From: DAIDKA01 sp036498905
GTDB lineage: Bacteria; Pseudomonadota; Gammaproteobacteria; Steroidobacterales; Steroidobacteraceae
Assembly (NCBI GenBank): GCA_036498905.1
Contig: DASYER010000143.1
Span: forward strand, 35,976-99,975
Reading direction: 5' to 3'
Length of the DNA stretch: 64,000 bases
Shown here: positions 34,829 to 44,232 of the stretch, in pieces
Position numbering within the stretch: the stretch's first letter is position 1
Layout of the letters: each line of letters begins with the position of its first letter
Position numbers and translations under genes: made by a program
Notes under the pieces: generated by a model
Databases searched by the model: none
What the model was told of the DNA's origin: nothing
The model's input: only the letters and a program-made list of their open reading frames with translations

Positions 34829-36275
34829 GCTCATTTCAGTCACCGTCGCCACGACGGTTGCGACGCTCCTGAGCGCCTGCGCCGTCGGACCCGACTATCA
34901 CCGGCCCGCGGTGCACACGGCGCAGACCTTTGTCGAAGCCGAGCCGGCGGTGTACTCGACGGACGACAGCGTCGGGCCGTTCTGGGGTCAGTTCAACGAC
35001 GACCTGCTCAATGGCCTGGTGATCGAAGCGCTCGCCGCAAATCATGACCTGCGTATCGCGCTGGCCCATCTGCAGCAGGCACGCGCGCTGCGCACGCAGG
35101 CGAAGCTTGATCTGTTGCCGACGGTCACCGCCGATGGCGGCTATACCGACCAGCGCTATCCGGCTTCGCAGACCTTCGGTACCGGGACCAGTCTCGATGA
35201 GCGCTACTACAGTGCAGGCTTCGATGCGACCTGGGAGCTGGACCTGTTCGGACGCGTGCGCCGCGGCGTCGAAGCCAGCCGCGCTGTGGTCGAGGGCCAG
35301 GAGGCGACACTGCGCGATGCGCAGGTCAGCGTCACCGCCGAGGTCGCGCGAACTTATTTCGAGCTGCGCGGCGAGCAGGCCGAGCTTGCGGTCCTGCAGC
35401 GCAATGCCGCCAATCAGCAGCAGACGGTGGATCTGACCAACTCGCTGCTGGATGCGGGGCGAGGCACCGAGCTCGACACGGCGCGCGCGAAGGCGCAGCT
35501 GGATACGACACTGGCGAGCATCCCACCGCTGCGCGCGAATGTGGAGAGGTCCATCCACCGCCTGGGTGTCCTTACCGGGCGCGAGCCGGATGCACTGGCG
35601 ACGATTCTCGCCTCACCCGGGAAACTACCCGAGCTGCCGAAGCTCGCCGCAGTCGGAGATCCGGCGGGGCTGCTGCGCCGGCGACCGGACATCCGTGTGG
35701 CCGAACGGCAGCTGGCCGCCTCCACCGCCCAGATCGGTGTGGCAGTCGGCGACCTGTTCCCCAAGGTCACCTTCACCGGCAATTTCGGGTTCGCCGCCGG
35801 CGACCTGAATGCCCTGGGGTCGGCCGGCACCAAGACCTTTCTGATCGGGCCTTCGATTTCCTGGGCAGCATTTGACTTAGGGCGCGTGCGGGCTCGGATC
35901 GCGGGGGCCCGGGCCGGGGCCGACGCGGACCTGGCCGCCTATCAGCAAACCGTGCTCAAGGCCCTCGAGGAGACCGAAAACGCCCTCGTGGCCCATGCCC
36001 GCCAGCGCGACCGGCTGGCGCAACTCACGGCCGCCGCCGCCGAAAGTGACACTGCGGCGCAAATCGCCCGGGCGCGGTATGAGGGCGGCCTGGTCGGCTT
36101 TCTGGACGTTCTGGACGCCGAACGGGCGCAGCTTCAGGCCCAGGATCAGCTGGCGCAGAGCCGCACGGATGCGGCCACGAGCCTGATCGCCGTCTATAAG
36201 GCCCTCGGGGGCGGCTGGCAGGGGGCACCCCTGCCCGTGGCGCGCATCACGACAGCCGTACCGCCGCAGCGGTAG
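34818..36275 (+). CDS. RND outer-membrane factor lipoprotein (OprM/NodT-like)
   Basis: A 485-residue outer-membrane channel protein of the OprM/NodT group. The lipobox LLSAC is followed by the family start AVGPDYHRPAV. Two OEP repeats of helices and strands are visible (WELDLFGRVRRGVEASRA; PDIRVAERQLAASTAQIGVAVGDLFPKVTFTG), plus the C-terminal helical end. ATG 34818 lies inside the permease gene's end, so translation is coupled. It completes the tripartite pump. Confidence 0.95.
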   Translation: MVRKLISVTVATTVATLLSACAVGPDYHRPAVHTAQTFVEAEPAVYSTDDSVGPFWGQFNDDLLNGLVIEALAANHDLRIALAHLQQARALRTQAKLDLLPTVTADGGYTDQRYPASQTFGTGTSLDERYYSAGFDATWELDLFGRVRRGVEASRAVVEGQEATLRDAQVSVTAEVARTYFELRGEQAELAVLQRNAANQQQTVDLTNSLLDAGRGTELDTARAKAQLDTTLASIPPLRANVERSIHRLGVLTGREPDALATILASPGKLPELPKLAAVGDPAGLLRRRPDIRVAERQLAASTAQIGVAVGDLFPKVTFTGNFGFAAGDLNALGSAGTKTFLIGPSISWAAFDLGRVRARIAGARAGADADLAAYQQTVLKALEETENALVAHARQRDRLAQLTAAAAESDTAAQIARARYEGGLVGFLDVLDAERAQLQAQDQLAQSRTDAATSLIAVYKALGGGWQGAPLPVARITTAVPPQR

Positions 36276-36308
36276 ACTGGCGTGAGCGTCGGAATCAGAG
36301 GGGGCGGA

Positions 36309-38159
36309 ATGAGCGTCGGGTTGAAAGCCCGCGCCGCGGATTGCGGCCCGGATTGTGCAGACATCGCCGAAGAGGCTGCGCGGAACGATACCGCGGGCGC
36401 GTGCGCGCAGGAGTTCGCCCAGATCAGCGTGTCCCTGCAACATCGTGAAGGACTGCTCGCAGCCTCCGCACGCGCCAGCCGCATGCTGCTCGAAGCCACC
36501 GATGTGATGAATGCCATCCCGGCGGTATTGCGCGAACTGGGGGCCGCCGCCGGTGCCGACCGCGTCAACCTCATCCGCTCCGAAACCGGTCCTGACGGAA
36601 ATCCGTGGATGGTGGTTGCCGGGGAATGGTCCGCGCCCGGGATCAGCGCCTACCTGGGTAATCCCAACAAGGGCGGCTGCCCCGAGAACACCATTTTCGC
36701 AACCTGCCAGGAGTTGCGTGCGGGCCGTACGGTGCTCATGAATCCGGCGCAGCACCACGGCGGTGGCGACGGCAGTGCGGCCGATGGCAGTACTCTCACC
36801 AAGGCCGTGGTGCCGATCTTCGTCGACAATCGTTTTTTCGGCGCATTGAGTTTCGACAACACCCGTCAGCGCCGCGCAATCGATCCGGCAGAAGTGGCCG
36901 CGCTGGAAACCGCCGCGGGCGTGATCGGTGCCGGATTGCATCGCGAGCATCTGATCGAGGTGGTGCGCCGGGAGCGTGAGCAGGCTGCCGACCTGCGCAT
37001 GAACGAGCTGGCGAAGGCCAACGCCGTCATCCGCGGCAATCTCGAGCGACTTGCCACCGAACCGGATGCGCGCAACTTCCTGGGCCATGTGCTGCTGGAG
37101 GCCACGCGACAGTTTGATGCGGCGGCCGGCAACGTGATCGTACGTCATGATGATCCCGCGATCTGGGAGATCGTCGCGCATGTCGACGGCGGTCAGCTGG
37201 TCCCGCCTGCGTTCACGGCCAGTATCCCGGCCGACGGCAATGCCCTGGGCGAAAAACTCTCGCGCACCGAGCTGCCGATGTTCTGCAATCTGGTGTCCGG
37301 CGATGACGCCACCGCGTGGCCGGGGCTGCAGGAGTATCAGCGCCGCGCCGGGCACACGGGCATGGTCGCCTTCCCGCTGCTGTTCGGCGGCCGCAATGTC
37401 GGCTTCATCACCCTGTATTTCAAGGACAGCGCGGCCGCCACGCTGGTCAACAGCGAACTGCTCGTGGCGCTCGCCCAGCAGGCCACCCTGGCCATCGAGA
37501 TTATGCGGTTGGCGCAGTCGGCCAAGGAAGCGGCCGTGCTCGTGGAGCGCAATCGCATCGGCCGTGAAATCCACGATGGGCTCGCGCAGGCCTTCACCGG
37601 GATTCTCATGCAGCTGGCCGCCGCCGAGGACTCCGAAGGCACCGAACAATGCACCACGCAAGGACTGATCGCCGCGCGTATCCGTGATCTGGCGCGTGAA
37701 GGTCTGGCCGAAGCGCGTCGTTCGGTCATGGCCCTGCGCCCGGATCGCACCCGCAGCGGCGGCCTCGAACTGGCCTTGCGCCAGCTGGCCGAGCGCTCCT
37801 CGGTTCCCGGGCGCACCGAGTGCAGCTTCGAAGGGCGGGCCCCCGCGACGGGCCTCGCACCGGAACATGAACACGCCTTATTGCGCATCGCCCAGGAAGC
37901 GGTCAGCAATGCCGTCCGCCACGGTCATCCCCAGCACGTGCGGATCAGCCTGATTGGCGAGGCCGCGCACTGGGTGCTCACCGTGGCCGATGATGGCCAG
38001 GGCATGGAAGGCTCTCCGGAGGACTGCGCGCAGCATGGATTTGGCCTGAGCAACATGCAGGAGCGCGCGACCGCCATCGGTGGTACCTGGCAGATCGAGA
38101 CCCGCAAGGGCGAGGGCACGCGCGTGAGCGTGCGCCTGCCGCGCCGGAATATTCCGTGA
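36309..38159 (+). CDS. soluble NarX-type sensor kinase with two GAF domains
   Basis: A 616-residue cytoplasmic kinase with no membrane helix. A cysteine-containing N-terminus (Cys near residues 12, 16 and 32) is followed by two GAF-like domains at about 45-210 and 245-400, then HisKA_3 with the phosphoacceptor in RIGREIHDGLAQAFTG and a HATPase with IAQEAVSNAVRHG, VADDGQGMEG and GFGLSNMQERATAIGG. I prefer ATG 36309 (AGAGGGGGCGGA upstream) over GTG 36282. It begins 33 bases after the RND operon and overlaps the NarL-type regulator gene by four bases; an input through small ligands or redox is inference. Confidence 0.92.
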   Translation: MSVGLKARAADCGPDCADIAEEAARNDTAGACAQEFAQISVSLQHREGLLAASARASRMLLEATDVMNAIPAVLRELGAAAGADRVNLIRSETGPDGNPWMVVAGEWSAPGISAYLGNPNKGGCPENTIFATCQELRAGRTVLMNPAQHHGGGDGSAADGSTLTKAVVPIFVDNRFFGALSFDNTRQRRAIDPAEVAALETAAGVIGAGLHREHLIEVVRREREQAADLRMNELAKANAVIRGNLERLATEPDARNFLGHVLLEATRQFDAAAGNVIVRHDDPAIWEIVAHVDGGQLVPPAFTASIPADGNALGEKLSRTELPMFCNLVSGDDATAWPGLQEYQRRAGHTGMVAFPLLFGGRNVGFITLYFKDSAAATLVNSELLVALAQQATLAIEIMRLAQSAKEAAVLVERNRIGREIHDGLAQAFTGILMQLAAAEDSEGTEQCTTQGLIAARIRDLAREGLAEARRSVMALRPDRTRSGGLELALRQLAERSSVPGRTECSFEGRAPATGLAPEHEHALLRIAQEAVSNAVRHGHPQHVRISLIGEAAHWVLTVADDGQGMEGSPEDCAQHGFGLSNMQERATAIGGTWQIETRKGEGTRVSVRLPRRNIP

Positions 38160-38818
38160 GCCCGGCCCGGGCCGCCGTGCCTCCCGCGGCAGTGCCGGTT
38201 CATAAGATTCGCGTCATCCTGGCCGATGATCATCCGGTGGTCCGCGATGGTTTGGCCGCCATCCTCAACCGCCAGCCCGACATGGAAGTGGTGGCCGAGG
38301 CGGCCGATGGTGAAGAAGCCACCGAGCTGTACAACCGACTCCAGCCCGACGTCATGGTGCTGGACCTGCGCATGCCCAAGCGCGATGGCGTTGCAGTCGT
38401 GGAGATGGTGCTCGCCGCCCATCCTCATGCGCGCCTGCTCATCATGACCACCTACGACGGGGATGAAGACATCTTCCGCTGTCTGAGCCAGGGCGCGAAG
38501 GGCTACATGCTGAAAGACGCGCCGCGCACCGAAATTCTTTCGGCCATTCGTGCGGTCAGCGAGGACCGCCCCTATGCCTCCTCCTCCGTGGCGAGCAAGG
38601 CCCTGCAACGCATGGCCAAGCCCAGTCTCACGCAACGCGAGCTCGGCGTGCTACAGCTGCTGGCCGAAGGCCGCAGCAACAAGGACATCGCGCGGCGCCT
38701 GAGTATCACCGAGGGTACGGCCAAGACCCACGTCAAGGCCATTCTCACCAAGCTCGATGCCATCAGCCGCACCGAGGCAGTGGCCGTCGCTCACAAACGC
38801 GGCCTGGTTCGCCTATAG
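38156..38818 (+). CDS. NarL/FixJ-family response regulator
   Basis: A 220-residue regulator: receiver domain with ILADDHPVVRDGL, phosphoacceptor Asp in VMVLDLRMPKRDG, and MLKDAPRTEIL; then a LuxR-type helix-turn-helix LTQRELGVLQLLAEGRSNKDIA with ITEGTAKTHVKAILTKL. Start is GTG 38156, overlapping the kinase stop, so the two are a cognate pair. Possible targets include the neighbouring RND operon, but there is no direct evidence. Confidence 0.95.
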   Translation: MSPARAAVPPAAVPVHKIRVILADDHPVVRDGLAAILNRQPDMEVVAEAADGEEATELYNRLQPDVMVLDLRMPKRDGVAVVEMVLAAHPHARLLIMTTYDGDEDIFRCLSQGAKGYMLKDAPRTEILSAIRAVSEDRPYASSSVASKALQRMAKPSLTQRELGVLQLLAEGRSNKDIARRLSITEGTAKTHVKAILTKLDAISRTEAVAVAHKRGLVRL

Positions 38819-38830
38819 CGGGGCCTCCCC

Positions 38831-39790
38831 ATGACGAAGGCTGTGCGGCACAGCGCTGAGGCCAGGGCACAAGCCACTCTGGATTCGCTCGATCGCTACA
38901 GTGCGGTCGCGCCGCGGGCCGAACAACTTGCCGCCCTGAAAAGCGCTCTCGCCGATCGCCATTTCCTGGTCGTTGCCCGCGCGGCGGCGCTCAGCGGCGA
39001 GCGGTTGCTGCACGAACTCATCCCCGATCTGCTCGTCGCCTACACGCGCTTTTTGCCCGATGCGGTCAAGCGCGATCCGCGTTGCAAGGCCAAGAGCGCG
39101 ATCGCACGCGCCCTGGTGACACTCGAGGCGCGGGATATCGGCTTCTACCAGGCCGGCATTGGTTACCGGCAGCTCGAGCCGGTCTGGGGCGGACGCGCCG
39201 ATACCGCCACAGACGTGCGCTGCACCTGCGCGATGGGACTGGCCGCCTCCGGTCATCCGCGCGCGGTCGCGGAACTGGCCGGAATGCTCAATGACCCGGA
39301 GGCCGAAGTTCGCAGCGGCGCGGCACGGGCGATTTCATGCGGGAACCCCCATGAAGCCGAGGCCGTACTGCGGCTGAAGGTACACATCGGGGATACCGAA
39401 CCGCAGGTGCTCGGCGAATGCTTCACCGCACTGCTTGCCATCGCGCCGGAGTATTCACTGCCCTTGGTCGCCGCATACCTGCGTGAGAAGGATGAAGCGC
39501 TGCGGGAACTTGGCGCGCTCGCCCTGGGCGAATCACGGCTCCCCGAGGCGCTGAAACTGCTGCGCGATGCCTGGACTGATGTGATCACCACCGAAGGAAG
39601 AGGCGCCCTCATCCGGGCGGCCGCACTTCATCGCAGCGAACCGGCATTCAAATGGCTGCTGGAAATCATTGAAACCGGCACCCCGCGGATCGCTGCCGCA
39701 GCCGTTGCGGCGCTGTCGGTCTACGAGCGCAATGCCAGGCTGATCGAACAGGTCGAGGCCGCAAAAGCGCGGCGCGACAATCCCCTCTGA
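38831..39790 (+). CDS. HEAT-repeat protein
   Basis: A 319-residue, alpha-helical protein with at least three HEAT-like units, for example RCTCAMGLAASGHPRAVAEL, AEVRSGAARAISCGNPHEAE and KDEALRELGALALGESRLPE. No signal peptide, membrane helix or catalytic motif is seen. It follows the response regulator by 12 bases and precedes the phosphatase gene by 15, so it may be in the same transcript. Such proteins are usually scaffolds or adaptors; the partner is unknown. Confidence 0.8.
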   Translation: MTKAVRHSAEARAQATLDSLDRYSAVAPRAEQLAALKSALADRHFLVVARAAALSGERLLHELIPDLLVAYTRFLPDAVKRDPRCKAKSAIARALVTLEARDIGFYQAGIGYRQLEPVWGGRADTATDVRCTCAMGLAASGHPRAVAELAGMLNDPEAEVRSGAARAISCGNPHEAEAVLRLKVHIGDTEPQVLGECFTALLAIAPEYSLPLVAAYLREKDEALRELGALALGESRLPEALKLLRDAWTDVITTEGRGALIRAAALHRSEPAFKWLLEIIETGTPRIAAAAVAALSVYERNARLIEQVEAAKARRDNPL

Positions 39791-39805
39791 CCCTAGAATG
39801 CAAGC

Positions 39806-40564
39806 ATGAGTCACACCCCGACGACCGTGTATCTGATCCGCCACGGCCAAAGCCAGGCCAACGTGGGCGGCATTACCCTCCCAAACCCCGTCGTTCCCCT
39901 GACCGAATTGGGCCAGCTGCAGGCGCAGGCCCTGGCAGCATTGCTGCCGGTCACTTCGGTCAGAATCTGGGCATCGCCGTTCAAGCGCGCCCTCGACACC
40001 GCTGCGCCGTATTGCGCGCGCATGGGCCACAGCGCAACGACCCATGATGATCTGCGTGAGTTTGAAACCGTCGACACCGCGCAGATGAGCGGCAGATCCT
40101 CCGTCGAGCGCGAGGCGGTGGTGGCGCGTTACTGGATCAAGTCCGAGCCGGAGCAGCGCACGGGCCCGGCCGCCGAGACTTTCCGCGAGTTCCACGATCG
40201 TGTCACCAAGGTGCGCACCCAGTTCCTGCCCTCACTGCCCGATGGCAGCGTGATTTTCGGTCACGGCATGTGGATGGCGCTGCTGTTCTGGCAGATATGG
40301 GGCTTCGAGAAAGTAGATCACATCGGCATGAGCCTGTTCCGCAGGTTCCAGCTTGGCTTTCCGACACCCAATACCTCGGTCTACCGTGTGACACATGCCT
40401 CTCCCGGCAGATGGGAAGTCGCAGCCGATGAGGCGGCGATGCGGACGATCGCCGCAATCGGCGCGGGAATGGACCAGCGCTCCAATCAGGAAGAGCGGGT
40501 AGATGTTCATGATGACGCCGAACACAACGTCGAGATCGAGTCTTCGCCGCATGATTCGCGCTAG
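39806..40564 (+). CDS. histidine phosphatase superfamily protein
   Basis: A 252-residue phosphoglycerate-mutase-like phosphatase. The catalytic RHG motif is LIRHGQSQANVGG, with a second active-site Arg in WASPFKRALDTA and the C-terminal His in VIFGHGMWMALLF. No signal peptide. Its 3' end overlaps the next gene by 62 bases. Substrate unknown; family members act on sugar phosphates, nucleotides or phosphoproteins. Confidence 0.9.
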   Translation: MSHTPTTVYLIRHGQSQANVGGITLPNPVVPLTELGQLQAQALAALLPVTSVRIWASPFKRALDTAAPYCARMGHSATTHDDLREFETVDTAQMSGRSSVEREAVVARYWIKSEPEQRTGPAAETFREFHDRVTKVRTQFLPSLPDGSVIFGHGMWMALLFWQIWGFEKVDHIGMSLFRRFQLGFPTPNTSVYRVTHASPGRWEVAADEAAMRTIAAIGAGMDQRSNQEERVDVHDDAEHNVEIESSPHDSR

Positions 40565-41576
40565 CGCGGCCGGGTTTTCGCTCGTGGCGCTGCTCGCCGG
40601 CAGCGACGGGGCGCGTGCCCAGGGGCTGCAGGGCGGCTTCGACGATGCCGCCCGTACCGCAGTCGTCCACCACGCCGCCGAAGCACTGCAGCAGCGCTAT
40701 GTGTTCCCGGATGTGGGGAATCGTGCGGCCGAAATCATCGAAGCAGCTCTGACGGCGGGCAACTACGCCGGGGAGGACCCGGTGCGCTTCGCGCTGGAGA
40801 TGACCCGCGATCTGCAAAGCGAGACGCACGACAAGCACGTGCGCGTATACACACTCACCACCCCCCCGCCCGCCGCCTCAGCCACGGTGCAGTCCGTATC
40901 CCCGAATGAAGAATCGGGAATCGTCCGGGCCGATCGACTGGCCGAGAACATAGGCTATATCGAAGTCGCCTCCTTCCCGGAACTCCCGCAATTCCGTCCC
41001 TCTTTGGATCAGGCTATGGCCGCACTCGCCTCCACGCGGGCTCTGATCATCGATTCACGGCGCAATCACGGCGGCAGTCCGGCGAGTGAGGCCTATCTTG
41101 CGAGCTACTTTCTGGATGGCAAGAAACGCATTGCGGTCAGCAAGTACATCTTGCGCAACCCCCGCACGGAAACCTTTCACACGCAGATGTACTGGAGTTC
41201 CCGGACTCCCGAGTCCTATGCCGGCAAACCGGTATACGTGCTCACCAGTCGCGAGAGCATTTCCGCGGGGGAAGCTGTTGCCTATGACATGCGTGCGCTG
41301 GGAGTGGCCGTAATCATCGGTGATCCGACGGGCGGTGGCGCCAACGGAGGCGGATTGGTGCCCCTCGGCCACGGCATGGCGATGTTCGTGCCCATCGCTC
41401 GCGCCGAAAATCCGACCACGGGTACCAGTTGGGAGGCCCTCGGCGTGGCTCCAGATGTACCCGCGCCCGCGGCCATTGCGCTTCAAGTTGCGCTGAAGAA
41501 GCTCGGGGTAACCTCCCCCTTTACCCAGATAGCTGACCTGTCCAAGGCGCGCCTGTTCAGGCCTGACGATCGGTGA
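40503..41576 (+). CDS. S41B-family peptidase, exported
   Basis: A 357-residue exported peptidase like the interphotoreceptor-retinoid-binding-protein/C-terminal processing group S41B. A signal peptide (AAGFSLVALLAGSDGARA) precedes the family N-terminus QQRYVFPDVGNRAAEII. The catalytic region reads LIIDSRRNHGGSPASEAYLA and VLTSRESISAGEAVAYDMRA (Ser nucleophile), then GDPTGGGANGGG. Start is ATG 40503, with AGGAAGAG upstream, inside the phosphatase gene; other ATGs lie at 40509, 40512 and 40551. Probably a periplasmic or secreted peptidase; no PDZ domain is obvious. Confidence 0.88.
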   Translation: MFMMTPNTTSRSSLRRMIRASAAGFSLVALLAGSDGARAQGLQGGFDDAARTAVVHHAAEALQQRYVFPDVGNRAAEIIEAALTAGNYAGEDPVRFALEMTRDLQSETHDKHVRVYTLTTPPPAASATVQSVSPNEESGIVRADRLAENIGYIEVASFPELPQFRPSLDQAMAALASTRALIIDSRRNHGGSPASEAYLASYFLDGKKRIAVSKYILRNPRTETFHTQMYWSSRTPESYAGKPVYVLTSRESISAGEAVAYDMRALGVAVIIGDPTGGGANGGGLVPLGHGMAMFVPIARAENPTTGTSWEALGVAPDVPAPAAIALQVALKKLGVTSPFTQIADLSKARLFRPDDR

Positions 41577-41683
41577 GCCCCAACCGGCCGCGGTCAGCGC
41601 CATTCGCCACTCAGGCTGGTGTCGCGAATGAACGCTTTGTGCGTATCACCCCTCGAACAACAATCGCTTTCAACGAGGAAGAT

Positions 41684-42109
41684 ATGCGTCCGAATCGCTC
41701 AATACCCCCGTGCAGCGTCATTCCCGAGTTGGGATATCCGAACGTGAGTCGGGCCATCAACTGGCTGTGCGGGGCGTTCGGATTCGACTTGAGGTTAAGG
41801 GTCGCCCACCACCGCGCGCAGCTGAACGTCGGCGCGGGTGCGATCGTTGTGAAGGAACTTGCGCAGAATGAAGCTCCGCTCACGGGCGCCGGGTGGCGAA
41901 CGCACGCCATCATGGTTCGTATCGCCGACGTGGAAGATCACTACGCCAATGCACTCGGCTACGGAGTGCGGATCCTGCGCGAGCCCGCCGATTACCCATT
42001 CGGCGAGCGCCAGTACACCTGCCTTGATCTGGGAGATCATGCCTGGACGTTCAGCCAAACGATAGCGGATGCGTCGCCGGAAGGTTGGGGCGGCGTCGCT
42101 TCTAGGTGA
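41684..42109 (+). CDS. VOC/glyoxalase-superfamily protein
   Basis: A 141-residue single VOC module of the PhnB/glyoxalase-like type: ELGYPNVSRAINWLCGAFGFDLRL, HAIMVRIADVEDHYANALGYGVRI, and the closing GERQYTCLDLGDHAWTFSQTI. ATG 41684 follows GAGGAAGA; the frame extends upstream without a good start. Its last eight bases overlap the convergent sigma-factor gene. Role unknown; such small VOC proteins are often metal-binding enzymes or drug-binding proteins. Confidence 0.8.
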   Translation: MRPNRSIPPCSVIPELGYPNVSRAINWLCGAFGFDLRLRVAHHRAQLNVGAGAIVVKELAQNEAPLTGAGWRTHAIMVRIADVEDHYANALGYGVRILREPADYPFGERQYTCLDLGDHAWTFSQTIADASPEGWGGVASR

Positions 42110-42671
42110 TCGATTTTTCGCCGAGCTGCAGGCGAACGCGCAACGAGGCGCGGCCGCGTGCCAGGAGTCGCTCCACAGCCTTCGCAGACAGGCCCAGCTG
42201 ACGGCCCGCGTCGGCACCGGACAAGCCCTTCTCGTAGACCAGCGCCAGGGCCGCTCGCTGTCGCTCTGGTAGACCACCGAGTGCTACTCCCAGGGCTCGA
42301 CGGCGTTCGTCGATTTCCAGCATTTCATCCGCGCTCACCCCCGGGTCGATTATCTCAAAGTCCTCCGGAATAGCCTCGGGCTGTATCCGCCGACGATGGT
42401 CAATACACAAATTCACCACGATCCTGTACAGCCATGTCGCGAAACGGGCGCGGCGTGAATCAAAGCGACCCGACTGCGTCCATGCCCTCACCATCGCTTC
42501 CTGGACAATCTCCTCCACTATGGCGGCGTTGGAGACGACACGGGAGGCGACGCGAGATGCAAAGCGCGCGTAGCGCGCTGCAATTTCGTCAAATGCTCTC
42601 GTGTCGCCCCCGCCCGAAAGCGCGGCCAGCTCTGCATCGCACTTGTGTGCGTATCTCAATTGGTCATTCAT
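42102..42671 (-). CDS. ECF-type RNA polymerase sigma factor
   Basis: A 189-residue group IV sigma factor: region 2 AIVEEIVQEAMVRAWTQSGRF and FATWLYRIVVNLCIDHRRR, region 4 LPERQRAALALVYEKGLSGADAGRQLGLSAKAVERLLARGR. I chose ATG 42671; an in-frame GTG at 42725 overlaps the stop of the upstream EF-hand gene (GTGA), so a longer coupled form is equally possible. No FecR or other anti-sigma gene is adjacent. It is the last gene after a secreted repeat protein and an EF-hand protein on the same strand. Confidence 0.9.
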   Translation of the reverse strand: MNDQLRYAHKCDAELAALSGGGDTRAFDEIAARYARFASRVASRVVSNAAIVEEIVQEAMVRAWTQSGRFDSRRARFATWLYRIVVNLCIDHRRRIQPEAIPEDFEIIDPGVSADEMLEIDERRRALGVALGGLPERQRAALALVYEKGLSGADAGRQLGLSAKAVERLLARGRASLRVRLQLGEKSIT

Positions 42672-42721
42672 GGTACGTATGCCGTAGTCCGTCGCGATCC
42701 CGACGCCCTTAACGCCATATC

Positions 42722-43177
42722 TCACTGCTCGCGCAGCGCCTTCAGACGGTCAGTCGCCTGCTTCAACTCGGCCTTGTCGATCAGTCCGTCATCGTTGACA
42801 TCGACCAGGTTGAAGACGACCTCCCCTGCCTTCACGAACTCGTCGCGACTGACGCTTCCGTCATGGTCCACGTCAATTCTCTGCAACAGCTCGTGCAGCT
42901 TTTCCGCGCGGCTGCCGCCCCGCTTGGTCAGGCGCGGAAAGTCCGCATCGTTCAGCTCGCCGTCGTGATTGCGATCAAGTTTCCCGAACCGCACCCCACG
43001 CGCGGCGTAGTACTCATCCCGCGAGATAAGCCCGTCGTGGTTGACGTCCGCTTGTTCGAACATCGCCATCGGGTCCATCGAACTACGCGCCCCGAATGCG
43101 AAGGCCGAGTCGGGAATTGCGACCACGGTCAGGCTCGCCACCGACATCAGGAAGAGACAGGTGTCCTTGCGATTCAT
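42722..43177 (-). CDS. exported protein with four EF-hand motifs
   Basis: A 151-residue protein with a signal peptide (FLMSVASLTVVAIPDSAFA) and four EF-hand loops: DVNHDGLISRDE, DRNHDGELNDAD, DVDHDGSVSRDE and DVNDDGLIDKAE. Each has the Asp/Asn positions and a Glu/Asp at loop position 12, so calcium binding in the periplasm is expected. It lies 10 bases after the secreted repeat-protein gene and directly abuts the ECF sigma-factor gene, which may make a calcium-linked regulatory unit (inference). Confidence 0.9.
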   Translation of the reverse strand: MNRKDTCLFLMSVASLTVVAIPDSAFAFGARSSMDPMAMFEQADVNHDGLISRDEYYAARGVRFGKLDRNHDGELNDADFPRLTKRGGSRAEKLHELLQRIDVDHDGSVSRDEFVKAGEVVFNLVDVNDDGLIDKAELKQATDRLKALREQ

Positions 43178-43187
43178 GATTTTCTCC

Positions 43188-44006
43188 TCAGCACGGAATC
43201 ACGCTGCCGGACGCGTTCGTGCACGTTCCCGTATGAGACAGCTGTCCCGGACCGACACTGGTCGTGCCTTGGTAGCTGTTACCCGTCGCGGCATTCGTCA
43301 CGCTCGTCTGATGAGTCGTCGTGCCATTGGCCGTCTCGGTTGCACCGCTATACCGTAAGTTCGCGCTGCTGGCCGTCGTCTGCGCGCTGCCGGTTACAGC
43401 ACCGCTCGCGCTCTTCGAATAGTCCGCGGTCTTGGTGATGCTGGCTCCCGTATTACCGTTGTAGGCAGAGCTGCTGTGGCTCACCTGTGCGGATCCATCG
43501 CCGCTCTTCGTAAGTGTGGACTGGCCCTGATAGCTTCCGCCCTTGGCTCCCGAGATCGATGTGGTGTGTGTGGTAGTGCCGTTCGCGGTGCTCGTGCTGC
43601 TGCTGTACGTACCGCGTGCGCCACTGACAGTTGTCTGACCGCTCCCGCTGACGGTGCCTGTCGCGCTTTTGGTGTAGCTGCCGGTGCTGCTATAGCTCGC
43701 GCCCGTCCGGGCGTTGTAGCCCGATCCGCTATGATTGGATTGTGCCGAACCGTCCGCATAGTGAACGTTGCTTTGACTGCCCTTCGCGTATCCGCCATTC
43801 ACCCCCTGTATGGAGTACCCACTCCCGTGCCGTATAGTGCCGTTGGATTGCCGGACCGTGTAGCCGCCGCGCGCTGCGGAGCCGTTCGGCCCCCTCACGG
43901 CTGCACCTCTTGCCCATCCGGCCGCCATCACGGGCTGCAGTCCGCTAAGCGCCAGAACTGCGCATACCGTGACACCCTTTGTCCGAGATATAGTTTGAAT
44001 GAACAT
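43188..44006 (-). CDS. secreted Ser/Thr/Gly-rich repeat protein
   Basis: A 272-residue low-complexity secreted protein. Signal peptide to about residue 28 (VMAAG). Residues 85-168 and 170-252 form two copies of an about 85-residue repeat, beginning DGSAQSNHSGSGYN and DGSAQVSHSSSAYN, each with NTGAS/RTGAS, YSKSASG/YTKSATG and TANGTTTH motifs. Two cysteines near the end (TCTNASGSVIPC) may form a disulfide. Composition suggests a beta-rich surface or matrix protein. ATG 44006 has an AGGAGT site. I do not recognise a named family. It heads the EF-hand and sigma gene cluster. Confidence 0.75.
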   Translation of the reverse strand: MFIQTISRTKGVTVCAVLALSGLQPVMAAGWARGAAVRGPNGSAARGGYTVRQSNGTIRHGSGYSIQGVNGGYAKGSQSNVHYADGSAQSNHSGSGYNARTGASYSSTGSYTKSATGTVSGSGQTTVSGARGTYSSSTSTANGTTTHTTSISGAKGGSYQGQSTLTKSGDGSAQVSHSSSAYNGNTGASITKTADYSKSASGAVTGSAQTTASSANLRYSGATETANGTTTHQTSVTNAATGNSYQGTTSVGPGQLSHTGTCTNASGSVIPC

Positions 44007-44232
44007 TCTGTTGACTCCTGCAGTTGAAAAACATAGATGCTCTGATCGCCCCGCGTTCGATGACGACTCATCACTCGCGGGCACCATGCTCCACGACCAA
44101 CGGTGCAACTGCCTTGCAGGTTTACGGGCGACAGTGAGTACTTATGTCTGGCGAGCCGAATAGAAACATCTGATTACAAGTGGCCCAGTCGTGCACTTGA
44201 AGCCGCAAAGAAAGGCCGACATAGTCCGCGCC

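Noticed and set aside
35877..37874. A 665-codon minus-strand open frame.
   Set aside because: It opposes the outer-membrane factor and the NarX-type kinase genes; the product is low-complexity Gly/Arg/His-rich and has no domain.
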